64,000 bases of DNA. It comes from Lineus longissimus (Eukaryota > Nemertea > Pilidiophora > Heteronemertea > Lineidae). Shown in pieces: positions 23,414 through 36,300 of the stretch. How positions within the stretch are numbered: the stretch's first letter is position 1; every line of letters begins with the position of its first letter. A model generated the notes under the pieces. It saw nothing but the letters and a program-made list of their open reading frames with translations. It made no database searches and was not told where the DNA came from. The translations under genes were made by a program, and so were the position numbers. The stretch lies in assembly GCF_910592395.1 (NCBI RefSeq), contig NC_088321.1, positions 2,854,001 through 2,918,000 of the forward strand, in the 5' to 3' direction.

Positions 23414-23625
23414 TTAAAGAGATCCAGTCGTGGCACAAGTCTTTATTTAGACTACAGCTGAATGTGGTAAAAATATCTAAATTGGTGATTGCTTCTCATG
23501 CAGCTTATTGGCTAAATAATCACCTACCGATGGGGAACTCGAAACTGCTAACATTTATCAATGGAAGCTTATTCTCGCCTTAAGTTTCAACCGGGCCGTT
23601 TAAAACTCCTGTTTTTTATAAGAGT
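23414..23625. repeat. dispersed repeat, copy 2
   Basis: Diverged direct copy of 6425-6675, sharing AAAGAGATCCAGTCGTGG, TAAATTGGTGATTGC, GGGGAACTCGAAACTGCTAA and CAACCGGGCCGTTTAAAACT. Confidence 0.6.
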
Positions 23626-23639
23626 TTTGCTGTAGGTTA

Positions 23640-23893
23640 CCTTTAACCTCTGTGACCTTGAAAAGTAGGTCAAATAAAAAACCCATGTGACACATACCTT
23701 ATGGAGGTTAGATGTACCCATGGTATCGAATTGGTGGCAGGTAATCACATTTCTACATTTTTTCTGAATTTAGCCACCTGTTGGCAAATTGATGAATGAA
23801 ATGGAACCAAACTCTCGGCTGTAAGATGACCTGACAATGTACTCATAGGGTGTGTACAAAATGTGGGATCAATGGTCACTGCAGTTAAGAAAA
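23640..23893. repeat. family A repeat, partial
   Basis: It contains CCTCTGTGACCTTGAAAAGT, AGATGTACCCATGGTATCGA and GGGATCAATGGTCACTGCAG, and stops about 25 bp beyond the HECT exon donor. It therefore abuts the last recognised exon of the minus-strand gene. Confidence 0.7.
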
Positions 23894-23917
23894 CTCTCGT
23901 CATTCTCGGGTACATAC

Positions 23918-24350
23918 CTTAAAAAAACTCGATGTACATGGTGTCAGGCACCTGCAGTTGAAATAACGTGGCAAGAGAGTCTTTACAAATGGAAGGGGAA
24001 AAGTATCCTATCAAGACTACAGCATGAGAAATATTTCTGCCTAAAAGGAACATTTTATCTCTCCCACACCATTCATGGTTCATAATGGGAACCTTTTCAT
24101 TTCTCCTTATAAAAAACTCAAAAAAAACTTTCCGAAAAAAAATTGTAAACATCTCTCTGGTGACACCATCTAGATCTTCAGCCACCTCCTCTCCCACTAT
24201 CACCACTACAATACGATGAAAAACCAAGTCCCTATCCTTCCTGTGATAGTCCATAAGACTTAGAATTGAATCCCTGCGGACAAAGATCCTTCTCTCTTGT
24301 CCAGCTCCCATTAAAATCTTGAGCTCCATTGATCATTTTCGGAGTTGCAG
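23918..24350 (-). pseudogene. HECT-like N-lobe exon with one stop and one frameshift
   Basis: The acceptor follows a T-rich tract ending ATTTAG and the donor is AAG/GTATGTA. The frame reads RRIFVRRDSILSLMDYH, VVVIVGEEVAEDLDGVTREM, FTIFFRKVF, KMFLLGRNISHAV, YFSPSICKDSL, VPDTMYIEF. This is the HECT N-lobe pattern of VRRd-xIL, GEEaxDxGGvxREff, LGRxxxxa-xxgxfP. A TGA sits at 24333-24335 near the exon start. A seven-T run (plus-strand A7, 23921-23927) shifts the frame just before the donor; the donor phase would be restored if the run were one base longer. The catalytic Cys would lie in a later exon, not found. Confidence 0.72.
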
Positions 24351-27300
24351 CTAAATCTGAAAGAGCGAAAAAAAAGATTTTGAATCACACGAGATAAAAC
24401 ATTGGGTGGGATGAATAAGCCAGAAAATGCTTTTACTCCAAAAGTGCAAAATGGCTAAGCAAAAGTATCAAGAAGTTGATCTGCCTATTCCAGGAAAGTA
24501 ATCCAGACATGGGGATCACAAATTGGGAAATCCAGAATATCCAATATTTGCACATTTAAAGAGGGGAATTCATGACACTGCGCCAGACTAAATTAGTTGT
24601 GTCGTCACATTAATCCTTTTGTTTCGCAATAGCAACATCAGTCATGACACTTCAAAGAAAACTGACAACTGGTTTGCCTCAAGAGCCCAAAGCGATGCGG
24701 ACATAACATTGTGAATGGACTATAATCTATATTAGTAGGGATTCTTCTCCCCAGAAAATTATCCGGCACACTCTCGTCACGGGTGGACGTGGTGTATGCA
24801 CGTACATAATGGAATGCACTGCAAATGGTAGCTAGATTCAACCTTGTCCGCGAACTGAACATACAGTCTGGGTTCCAGGGTGATGTCCCGTATGAAAATA
24901 CACAGAGGTATGCATGTGAAACCTCACTGAACTCGCCGGTTACAGCAATACCAATAAAGGAAATTATTCTGAAAGTGTCCTTCCCCTTGCTTCCGATTGT
25001 CTCGTATTGTAATATTTCTGCGCCTAGGATTGAAATTCAATCAGCCCTTATTTTGATACCGCTGTTTGATCAGTTGTTTCGCCACAAATCAAAGCTGAAA
25101 ATCATAGCCTGGTACTGCTGGCCACCGTCAGATGGCAGGGTGTTGATACCCCAGGAATTCCTTGATCAACATCGTCCCCGGTGGAAGATGCGTATGGAAA
25201 TACACTGAACAATACATGTAAAGAATTGAACGGCACGAGGATACCGCGTGTGTTTCATACACAGCATTCACGTCGTTCATATCATTCTTCTTCGCTATCT
25301 TCCAAGTTTCATGCAAATTTCTCGCGTTCCTAATAATGGCACCCCCCCCCCCCATCAAAGCCGGAGACTCCAGAGTCTGGCAAGACTCAACTGACAATTC
25401 TAGTTATTGTTTTTTGTAGATGATAAACACAAAACCAACCCGTGTGTTTTAATATTAATCAGATCACATGCTCCTGATGGTTTTTGGCCTAGAAAACCAC
25501 TCAACTTGTGATGTGAATGGATCCCAAAAACAAGAAGGACCAGAGAACATACCAGTCATTGCCACACCTGGCATGTTTCTCATTCTCGGTTGGTTCATGT
25601 ACACTATCAGCTGCCACCTCTTCTTCATCAGAGCAGTCATCTTCTTCCACATCCTAAAAAGACGCATGTTTTTGAGGTTATATGATTACAATACACACTG
25701 AATGTGATCCGAAATAGAAATAGAAATCCCCAAATTCACCCTGAGGTAAGTAATCTACATCGATATGTATCTTGCTGTAACTGTGTTGCTTCATACTCAT
25801 ATACCAGGGATCTCAAAGACCATCCACGCTCCAACACTCACTTTTTGGTTAACTCACATGAATTCCATGATCTCAATTCTGACAAACACCAACTAGATCC
25901 CCATAAATCAATCAAAATGTTGCTTGAATCAGATTCTATCTCTATATCATGGTGACCTGCTGCATACAACATGTGCATGTATATATGAATTACAACTACA
26001 AAACAGATGAAACTGCTGGATCTGCTCAAGTTAATCATCAAACACTCTGAACGAAATGAATGGTTAGCCATTTAATCTCTAGCTATTCACCAGAACGTTT
26101 GCACTCATATAAGTTATGCATGTCTATTTGTACACATAAAATGAAATGGCCAGGGCCATTGTGCTCACCTCATGTGGAGGAAAGATGGATAAAGAGCATG
26201 GTATTGTGTCATGTAGTGTTAGGTTTGATGTAGGTCCAAGCAATTACAATTTCCCCAAAATGGCCAATTTACAGTACATTCGACCTCTGTGACCTTGAAA
26301 AGTAGGTCAAATCAAAGAAGACCCGGGTGACACATTGAATGGTTGTTAGAATTAGATGTACCTATGATATAAAATTGGTGCCAATCAGGCAAGTAATACT
26401 AGGAATAATGGCATTTTGAAGAATTTAGGATTTGGCCCCCTCCCTGGAGGCCAAACGGCAAATCAGATCGCACCAAACTTCGGTACCTGAGACCACCTGA
26501 CCAAGGGGTACATGTGTACTTAATTTGTGATCAATAGTCATTGCAGTTAAGAAACGTGCCATAGTTACGACCTGACGGCCAATTTACGCCATTTGACCTC
26601 TGTGACCTTGACAAGAAGGTCAAATTAAAAACCTGTGTAACATATATTGTATGGCAGTTAGATGTACCCATGATATCAAATTGGTGGCAATCGGGCAAGA
26701 AGTTAAGGAATAATCAAATTTTTAAGGTTTTTGGATTTTGCCCCCTGGTGGTCAAGTGGTGAATCATATTGGACCAAACTTCGGTCCCTGAGATTACCTG
26801 ACTAAGGGGTAAATGTGTACCAAATTTGGGATCAATAGTCATTGCAGTTTAGAAACGTGCCATCGTTACATCCTAACGGCCAATTTACACTATTTGACCT
26901 CTGTGACCTTGAAAAGGAGGGCAAATCAAAAACCCGGAGGATATATGATGCACCTTTGCTAGAAGTACCTACCATATTTTTTTCAAAATTTCCCGACTAC
27001 TATTAAGGGAGATATTGCATATTTTCACTTTTAACGTTTGGCCCCCTGGTGGCCAAACCATGAAACGAATCGGACCGAAACTTGGTCTCCAAGGTGTCAT
27101 TACATAAGGGTACATGTGTACCAAGTTTCAACTCAATAGCTCTAACAGTTACGAAACGTGCCCTGCTAACGGACGACGGACGACGACGACGACGACGATG
27201 ACGACGACGACGACGACGACGGACGACGGACGCCACGGTATGGGATAAGCTCACCTCTGCTAAGAGGTGAGCTAAAAATTATGTTTAAACAGCTGTTAGT

Positions 27301-30300
27301 TTGAAATCTAAACTATTGTTAGGTTGAAATTTAAAAAGATGTTTTTTCACAGTACATTTGTCAAGGTTGGGTATATGCTAGATGTACATTCAGAAATAGC
27401 ATTATGGACTGGAGTTCAGATATTTCTTACTCTCAACTTACCACATCATCGACTGCAACATCCTTCACCATCAATGACGTATTAGAGGAAATACCGACAT
27501 CAGTAAGGCTATCTTCGAAACTTGAAAGTTCTTTCCCAGCAAGAAATAACTTCACAGCTGGTGATGAGCTGGATCCTTCAACACAATAAACAGGAGCTGA
27601 AAACAAGATTGAAAGTAAATTCAGTTGATAACTGCATGAACATGTCTGGCAATCATTGTTGTCATTGAAAAGATGAAAAGAATAATACTTTTTGAGGTAT
27701 TACTTTGAACTTCTTCAGCCAGCCAGTTTCCGAAAAAATGCAATACATAGCAATGTGACCCAAGTATTAGCAGGGTGAATGATACAGGTAGTGATAGACA
27801 TTTTTACTTACCAATACATCATTAGTGACGGAACCGTCGTCTCAATGGGCGATTACCACGAAATGAAATCAATATCTCTTCTTCAGGTTCATCACCAACG
27901 TCCTTGAGCTTTTGTAACTGAACCCAAAGGAGAAAGCTGGGACTTAGTAAGCAAGCAAAATGATTTATCAACACAATCGAACTTTTGCAAATCTAACGAT
28001 ATCATTTTCTCTTTGGAAAAAGACAACCATAAAGATTTGTCTGTCTATCATTACTGACTACTGTAAGTGTAATGGCACAAAGTTTGACCACTGAAGCCTC
28101 TAAATACTTCTGATACTAAGGCTGAACACAATTTGTTAGGCGAAAACTGGTGTCAAGTAGATATCTCATCAGTTGGCAAACAATGGATACATTGCTTTGC
28201 TTTCAAGAAGAATGAAAATCGTGTACCTCTTTCCTCTCTTCTTGAGCGGCTGCTCTCCTCCTCCTTTGTGTTCGAGCCATCCTCAAATTCAACTGCGCTT
28301 GTCTTCTATCTGATTCCTAAAATATATTATAAATTGTTCTGTAACGTAAGCAATTAAATGTCGAGTGGTATAGTCCCGAATATGAACACGGTGGATCAAC
28401 AATGAAAATGAAACGGCCAGGGGCCATTGTGCGCACTGTATAGATTTATCGGTGGTTAGGAATTCATCCTGGTTAAGAAATATTCTACATGTATAGTATA
28501 TAGGTCAAACCAAAAGTTGGTATGACATGTGATATATCGTTGCTTGGAGTACCTACCATAAAATTATCATTGAAAACAAGTCACTAATAAGCGAGATAAT
28601 GCACTTTTTACCTTTTTTTGTTTTGGCCTTCTGGTGGCCAAGTCGAGAATTAGATCACATCGAAATTCGGTGTCTGAGGTTATATGACAAAGGGAGTCAT
28701 GTGCACCAAATTTCAAGTTCATAGCTTTAGCGGTTAAGAAACATGCCATAGTTACACTCAAATGACCAATTTATGCCATTTGACCTCTGTGACCTTGAAA
28801 AGTAGGTCAATTCAAACACCTGTATGATATGTAATGTATCTTTGCTGGGAGAACCTACCAAGCAAAATTTTATCGGAAACGAGTCACTCATAAGAGAGAA
28901 ATCACACTTTTTAGGTTTCCACTTCTGGCCCACTGGTGGCAAAGTCAAGAATCAGATCGGACCGAAACTCGTTGTCAGAGGGTACATGACATAGGGAGTC
29001 ATGTGTACCAAATTTCAAATTCATAGCTTTAGCGGTTAAGAAACGTGCCATTGTGTTACACTCCATTGGCCAATTCACACCGTTTGACCTCTGTGACCTT
29101 GAAAATCAGATCAGACTGAAATTCATTGTCAGAGGTTACATGGTGTAGGGAGTCATGTGTACCAAATTTCAAGTTCATGGCTTTATCGGTTAAGAAACGT
29201 GCCATAGTTACACTCAAACGGACAATTTCCGCCATTTGACCTCTGTGATTTTGAAAATTAAGTCAAATCAAAAACCCGGATGATATGTGACCCACAACGA
29301 CAAAATGAGTCGCATGTCGCGCAGAAGATGAGCGTAAAATGACACCAGGACATAATAGAAGAAATTGATATGCTCCGATTTTACAAAAGGCAGACAATGG
29401 TGAAATGAACAACCAGTCTGTCTCAACCTGTCAAGCTCGGAGCGACATGCGACCTGTTTTGTCATGGCGGGTCACATATGTGATGTACTCTTACTAGGAA
29501 AACCTACCATAAAAATGTTATCAAAAATGAGTCACTTATAAGAGAGATATCACACTTTTTAGGTTTCCATTTCTGCTCCCCCGGTGACCAAGTCAAAAAA
29601 TCTGATCCGACCGAAATTCATTGTCAGATGTCACCTAACCTGGGGAGTCCTCTGTACAAAGTTTCAAGTTCATAGCTCTAGTGGTTAAGAAACGTGCCAC
29701 TGTTTTTAAAACAGAATACAGACAACGACGACGACGACAGACACTGCAATGTTGTATAGACTCCCCTACAGTGAGCCAAAAAGGTAATCTTAAAATAAAC
29801 AGCTTTTATATGATAAGTAAATGCCATTGATATTTCATTACATGTATTGTAAAGGAGGAGCAAGTCCCTTTCCATTGATGTCTACCACGGATGACTGCAC
29901 ATCATTGTCTTGAAAATGACATGCAGAAATCGAATTTTTCGAAATCGCCTAGGTTTAAGCAGGTTTGAGACATGAACTTCCAAACAAATGACATCTCTCA
30001 ATGCTTGATTGATCAATTCATCATGTGTTTAATCTCCTTGGTTGCTGTGGTGATCATTGCCTAGGGACATTCCGAAAAACAGAAAGTACAAGATGGTTCA
30101 GTTGACAATCGAGCAGCACGTATTCATGGTGGAAACGTTCCTTCAAACATGAAGTTTGGAGGCAACATGAGCAGCCTTCGGAGAAAACTTTTCGGATAGA
30201 CAAACCGCCAAAAAAAGGCTATCTGGGCCAACGACAAAAAGGACTGTGAACACGGTATGAGCGGAAACCGTAGCAAGGGTAATTCCGGAAGACCATGGAT

Positions 30301-33300
30301 ACCCCCAGCATAACACAACATGAAAAGATTGGAACTGCAGTTATCCGTGGGTGCATGGGTGATATGAATATGAAGACATCAATGGAAAGGGCCTGGCTCC
30401 TTCTTTATCTTACTTGTAAGATTCATGCCATTAATAATTATCACATAAAAAGCTTTTTGTTTCAGGATTACCTTTTTATTGATCCACCCTGTAGTGCAAG
30501 AAGGGGTAGGCACATCCGTTTCCATGGAGATTTAAAGCTGCTTTTCTCGCCAAGGCATGGGCACCTTCCATCCACACTCTCATTAGCAGGATGATACCTG
30601 AATTTTAGAGCATTTCAGGGTTCTTGTGGGTGCCAATGGTGCACTTAAGTAAAGGTTGTTGCAACAGAAGATGGCTTTTTAAAGCAATTCCATGGGCTTT
30701 TGCTGGACAAGCTACTGAAAATGAGGGCTTTTGACTACAATCGTAGACCTGCCGTGGAGACAGTAATAAGCATCCTTGGCTTGCCAAAACCGGGATAGGC
30801 ATGTACAGCCCGAGATTGGTTGTGTGGCCACCCCGAGAGTGCATGCTTACCCTTCCTTGATCAGAAGCGAGGCTCTGCAAAAATTCCAAATCTTGAACTG
30901 CAAGCAGATTCCTCAAATTACTGTCGGGCAGCGGCTGAAATGAAATGCGTTAATCAAGAAGTTAGTAAAGCAATATAGGGTACATCTTCATTCAACTATT
31001 TCAACAAGTGTACCACAGAGTGACAGCGTACTAGGAAACAATCTATGAGCAAGGCAAATTGACTGTTAATTTAAAGTTGCTTGGTCGAGTTGCAGAGGCA
31101 ATACACGTTATTCATTTCTTTCACTTGAGACTGCACCGTGATCATTAAACTGATGCAGTGATATGATTTGGTGCTTTATTTCTATAGCGGAAGACCACCA
31201 AAATAGCTTTTCAGATCGGAGACAAAAATCAAAGGGCACCTACCACTCCCACAGAAAATGTGCTTGCCAACATTATGTACAAGGGGATATGTCCGACAGA
31301 CACAAAAGGCCTACCTCATTATTCAGGATAACGGCATCCTCGTGATCATCTTTATTCTCATCAGACATAGACATTGGCTCCTAAAGCAAAGACGGATAAA
31401 ATGAAAAGATAGCTTCTGACAGCCTCATATGATAGCCTGGTGGTCAACACTGCTGGTTATCCCGCAATAGGGCCCAGGTTTGATTCTGGGGAGAACTCAG
31501 GATTGATCCTTCAAAAAGACTTAAAACAAAGGTTCCTTGTATCTGGTGTATATACCTGAAAGACCCCACCAAGTGACAAATATGAGCAGCCTGCGTAGAC
31601 TCTACCTCTTGGCTCTAGCCAAAGTCCGAGTCACGCCACCGCACATTCTGCCTTGAAGGGGGATTACTCCCTAGAGAAAATCACCTCCAAGTGCTCAATG
31701 CTGAATCAATTGTTAAATTCCATTCGTCATGAAGAATGATCAACCTCTGGATGAAAGCACTGTTCCTTTAATTTGAACTGCCTTTTAAAAAGGCCTCAAG
31801 CAGAATGAAGCTAACCATGTTGAAGTGGGCAATAGGTCCAGCACTGAACTCGAATTATAACTACATATAAATAATGTTGAAGGTTTGTAAAGTGTAAAAA
31901 GTTAAAATCTCTCATCATGAACAATGATGAAGACTTGCTTGTTTCAGAATGAATACCTTTGTTGTCCTTCAAAACTTAACTTAGAGCACAGAAGTCATCA
32001 ACTGTGACAAACGTCGAGCATGACTAATAATACCAATCCAGAAAAAAACAGGGTCGAATACTTACACTCACACTCACAGTGGATGCATTCGATGCATGCA
32101 GCACTTCAGTATCAGTGGCAGTTGGCGAACTCGGCAGCAGTCCAGGGATATTTTGAGTGGTAGGCTGGAAAAATGTACATGTTTAGTATGTCAGTCCCAA
32201 GGGTGCGGTAATAATTTTGATATAATTGAGGTTCTACTGTACTTGCAATGAGCCTGTTTAATGTTCTTGTCCCTATGAAAACTACTCACTAACATCAAAC
32301 TAAAACACACAACTGCTTTACCATAAAACAAAGTGAAGTGCAACATCGAAGTCCATCATTGTAGATGGTCGATGAGTACATGGCAACGTGGATCCTACAG
32401 GAGAAGCTCAGCCGCATGTTTGTTGCTTCTGCCTAACAAGCGGACAGAAGGTTATAGAAATACTAGTATTCACTTACAAGTCGACTGCGAGAGACTGCTG
32501 GTGTTGATGATCCAAGTTGACTACCAGAGGCTGCTGGTGTTGATAACCCAAGGCCAAGTTGACTGCCAGAGGCTGCTGGTGTTGATGACCCATGTTGACT
32601 GCCAGAGGCTGCTGGTGTTGATGACCCATGTTGACTGCCAGAGGCTGCTGGTGTTGATAACCCAAGGCCAAGTTGACTGCCAGAGGCTGCTGGTGTTGAT
32701 GACCCATGTTGACTACCAGCGGCTGCTGGTGTTGATAACCCAAGGCCAAGTTGACTGCCAGAGGCTGCTGGTGTTGATGACCCATGTTGACTACCAGAGG
32801 CTGCTGGTGCGATGACCCAAGTCGACTACCAGAGGCTGCTGTCGTTGATGACCTATGATGACTACCAGTGGCTGCTGGTGTTGATAACCCAAGGCCAAGT
32901 TGACTGCCAGAGGCTGCTGGTGCGATGACCCAAGTCGACTACCAGAGGCTGCTGGTATTGATGACCGAGGTCGAAATAACTGAAAAAAACAATGAAATAC
33001 AATTAATGCCAAGATTAATCCCACAAGCAGTTTAAAAAAAGTGGCCATGAAAGTAAAGATACTGGTAATTGTACATGGAGAACTTTTGGTTAAGTCAAGT
33101 GCATGGCAATGTGGATTTCAACTCGGGTCAAGTGCCATAATATAAGCTGAAGTTGATTGTTGCCTCTGTCTGACAAGTTGATCGACAGTTCCAGGTTTGA
33201 TGAGAACAAATACTTACTTACAGACCACTACCAGATGCGCTGCTGGTGTTCAGGACCTAGACTGTGAGTGTGATGACTGAAATCAGAAAATTTAGCGAAA

Positions 33301-36300
33301 AATTAACCACAATTATTTGAGGGATGAGAAGTCTAGAGCCAGGTCATCAGCCCTGAAAGTTTTGGCATCAAAGTAGGGCCTACATCCCTTTTCCCACAGA
33401 TCACAAATCAGGGGAATATTGCTTAAGTTTCCAGCCAGCCAGCCAGCCTGTTAAGATTTTAGCATAGTTTCTGCATTCAGAGACAAGACCAATAATGAAT
33501 ATTCATAGCCGGTTGGAGGGTCGAGGCCTATCAATTAGACGAGTGCATGTTTTTAACTCTCAAGTACATATTTGGAGAGGTATTGCAAAAAATATTTGCT
33601 GTGGCAAGTCTACAGATATAAAGAAATTATTTGATGAAAAAATTAATTTCGAATTTTGCTAATTGGGTAATAGGGGGCGTGTTTTGAGTTTTTTCTGCCA
33701 GTTGGCTGGAAAGAGTGGAAATATCAAAGTCTGTCTAATTTGTTGATTATCAAAAAATTTCCGTGGTCAACTACCAGTTTATTTTTCACCATTTACTTGC
33801 CCGACTGTCCGGAATAACATAATCTAAATTTCAGATTTACAACCCCACGCAGTATTTGATGCGTCGCGGTCAAACATTGACAATTTAACTGCTAAAAGGC
33901 TTAAAAAATCAATTGTGGTCTTGTCTCCATTTACACTACATTTTTGGTCATTTTAGTGAAAAATTTGAATGTGCTCAAATCACTCTAATTCATTTAGAAT
34001 ATTGTATTGCTGATGATTTAAGGTCAAAACAAGCTAAAATAATGAGAAAAAAACTTAATTTGACCAAAATATGAGTCAACCTAGCCCCGGTCTAAGTTCG
34101 GTTTTATTTTTACAAGTCTTGTTGTGTTGCCATTCATTTTGTAATTTCTTTGACACTACTTAGGCCTTGATTCTGAAAGTTGTGCCCTAAGCAGCAAAGA
34201 TATTCCTAAATCACATCCTAAATTTTCAGCTCCACAGCTTGCTTATTCTGGCCAGGGCTGGTCTTTGAATTTGGTGCTGTTGGCTGCAAAATCATGACTT
34301 TTTGTCGATTTTGTCCTCTTTCGTCGCTTTTGGCACAGTTGTACCACTCTTTGAAATGTCTCTCATTTCTCCAAAAATTTCCAGATATCACTTTCCTTTG
34401 TTGGAGAGTTGTGGGATGTCATCTACATTAGTTTGAAAAAATTCTCAAAATGTTAACCCCTGAAATCTACCTTCATCGAGACAAGACCACTAATGAATAT
34501 TCATAGGTTGGAGGGTCGAGGCCTATCAATTAGACGAGTGCATGTTTTTAACTCTCAAGTACATATTTGGAGAGGTATTGAAAAAATATTTGCTATGGCA
34601 AGTCTACAGATATAAAGAAATTATTTGATGAAAAAACTAATTTCGAATTTTGCTAATTGGGTAAAAGGGGGCGTGTTTTGAGTTTTTCTGCCAGTTGGCT
34701 GAAAAGAGTGGAAATATCAAAGTCTGTCTAATTTGTTGATTATCAAAAAATTTCCGTGGTCAACTACCAGTTTATTTTTCACCATTTACTTGCCTGACTG
34801 TCCGGAATAACATAATCTAAATTTCAGATTCACAACCCCACGCAGTATTTGATGCGTCGCGGTCAAACATTGACAATTTAACTGCTAAAAGGCTTAAAAA
34901 ATCAATTGTGGTCTTGTCTCTTCATCAGATGTTGACAAAATGTCTGCAAAGATGGCCGCATTTTAAGGAGCTTAGAAAGAAGTAAATAAAATTGCAATGA
35001 TTTTTGCTGTGACAAGTCATGTTGTCATGGCATCAAAGAACACACGTTTCGTCGTTCAAGCTAAATGAATTGAACAGTACACCCTGTTGTGACGATCAGT
35101 GATCGTTTGTTATTGCGATCAGCTGACTTCTCCCTTGACCCGGTTTGACCCCGTTATTGTATTATTATTTCCGCGCCAAAAAATTGTTTACCGAGATTTT
35201 ACGAGATGTTGGCGAGACTTAGGTAACACCCATGGGCATGTGTGTTCAAGACAGCACTTCGACTCCGTCCGCGATTGAGTGAGGATCGCCGCCGGTTCTG
35301 TACTATTCTATAGATGACAACGCCCAGAAGTTCGTAGCGAGATGGTTGAAATGGTTGAAGCAGCGTTGAAATGGTGGTAACGTTTTTATGATTGATTCAC
35401 GCCGTACTTTACCGATAGAATGGAAAATGCCATAATTTTACCGGTGTGAAGCCTTTCACGCTTTACGTACATTTGTATACGGCCGATGCACTGACCGTGT
35501 GTATCGTGCTGTGTTTGTAAACGTATCACCAGTTTGTGTCTTCCTCTCGCTAATGTATAGCTATCTGTGCATTTAATTGACATGGTTTTCTATAGTTTGA
35601 GAAGGGGTCTGAAAGGGGGGTGTATTAATGTTTGAAGGTGCATTCTGGTCTTTGCGGACCAGGTGCTTCGAATAGGCTCGCGTAGATCAGGTCGACCTGA
35701 GCAACTTTCCACTCCACTCTTTTAGGCCTATTTTCGATGAATGGGCTGTAATGTTGTTGATTCTCGGTTAGAATGAATCGTTATCGTTTAGTATTTTAGT
35801 CCATTGGTTATTGGACATACTCGAACCTGTTATATAGACTTTAAAAATTATAGACCGTGCGAACGGATTTCTGGAAAACCATTATATAAAACCCAGTTGT
35901 ATTTTGGGACTAAAAAGATGTTGTGTTAACCCACGTTTTAATCTGTGTATGTTGAATTCAGGTGACTGTTTGATAGTTATATAGTTAGAAGCCAGTGGGT
36001 GTGATTCCATCACTGTCTCTCCGCTTACGCCAGAAGCCGTGTTGACGATTTGGACGAATCCGCCCTGCAGAGATCGAGAAGGACGAGGCCTTGCTGTTGA
36101 CGTCCCTCCCCGTTTATAGAATACCCGTGGCGGTATAGTATTCTTAATTTACTGGCTAGTTTATTGTTACGACCTGCCGGCTAGTTAGGACTAGTCTGTT
36201 GCCATCTGGGCAGAACCGGTTGAGTCGAAGTCATTTATATAGTCCTAGCTAGCGGTCAGGTTGCTTCAGTCAGCCTGAGTCAATGTTACAGACTGTTTGT

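Noticed and set aside
27003-27254. Arg-rich 83-codon minus-strand ORF
   Set aside because: Produced by the GAC microsatellite at the end of a family A repeat.
32333-32815. Plus-strand ORF of repeated VDCQRLLVLMTH
   Set aside because: It runs across the minisatellite. The minus strand has flanking splice sites and phase-matched neighbours, so the plus-strand frame is a shadow.
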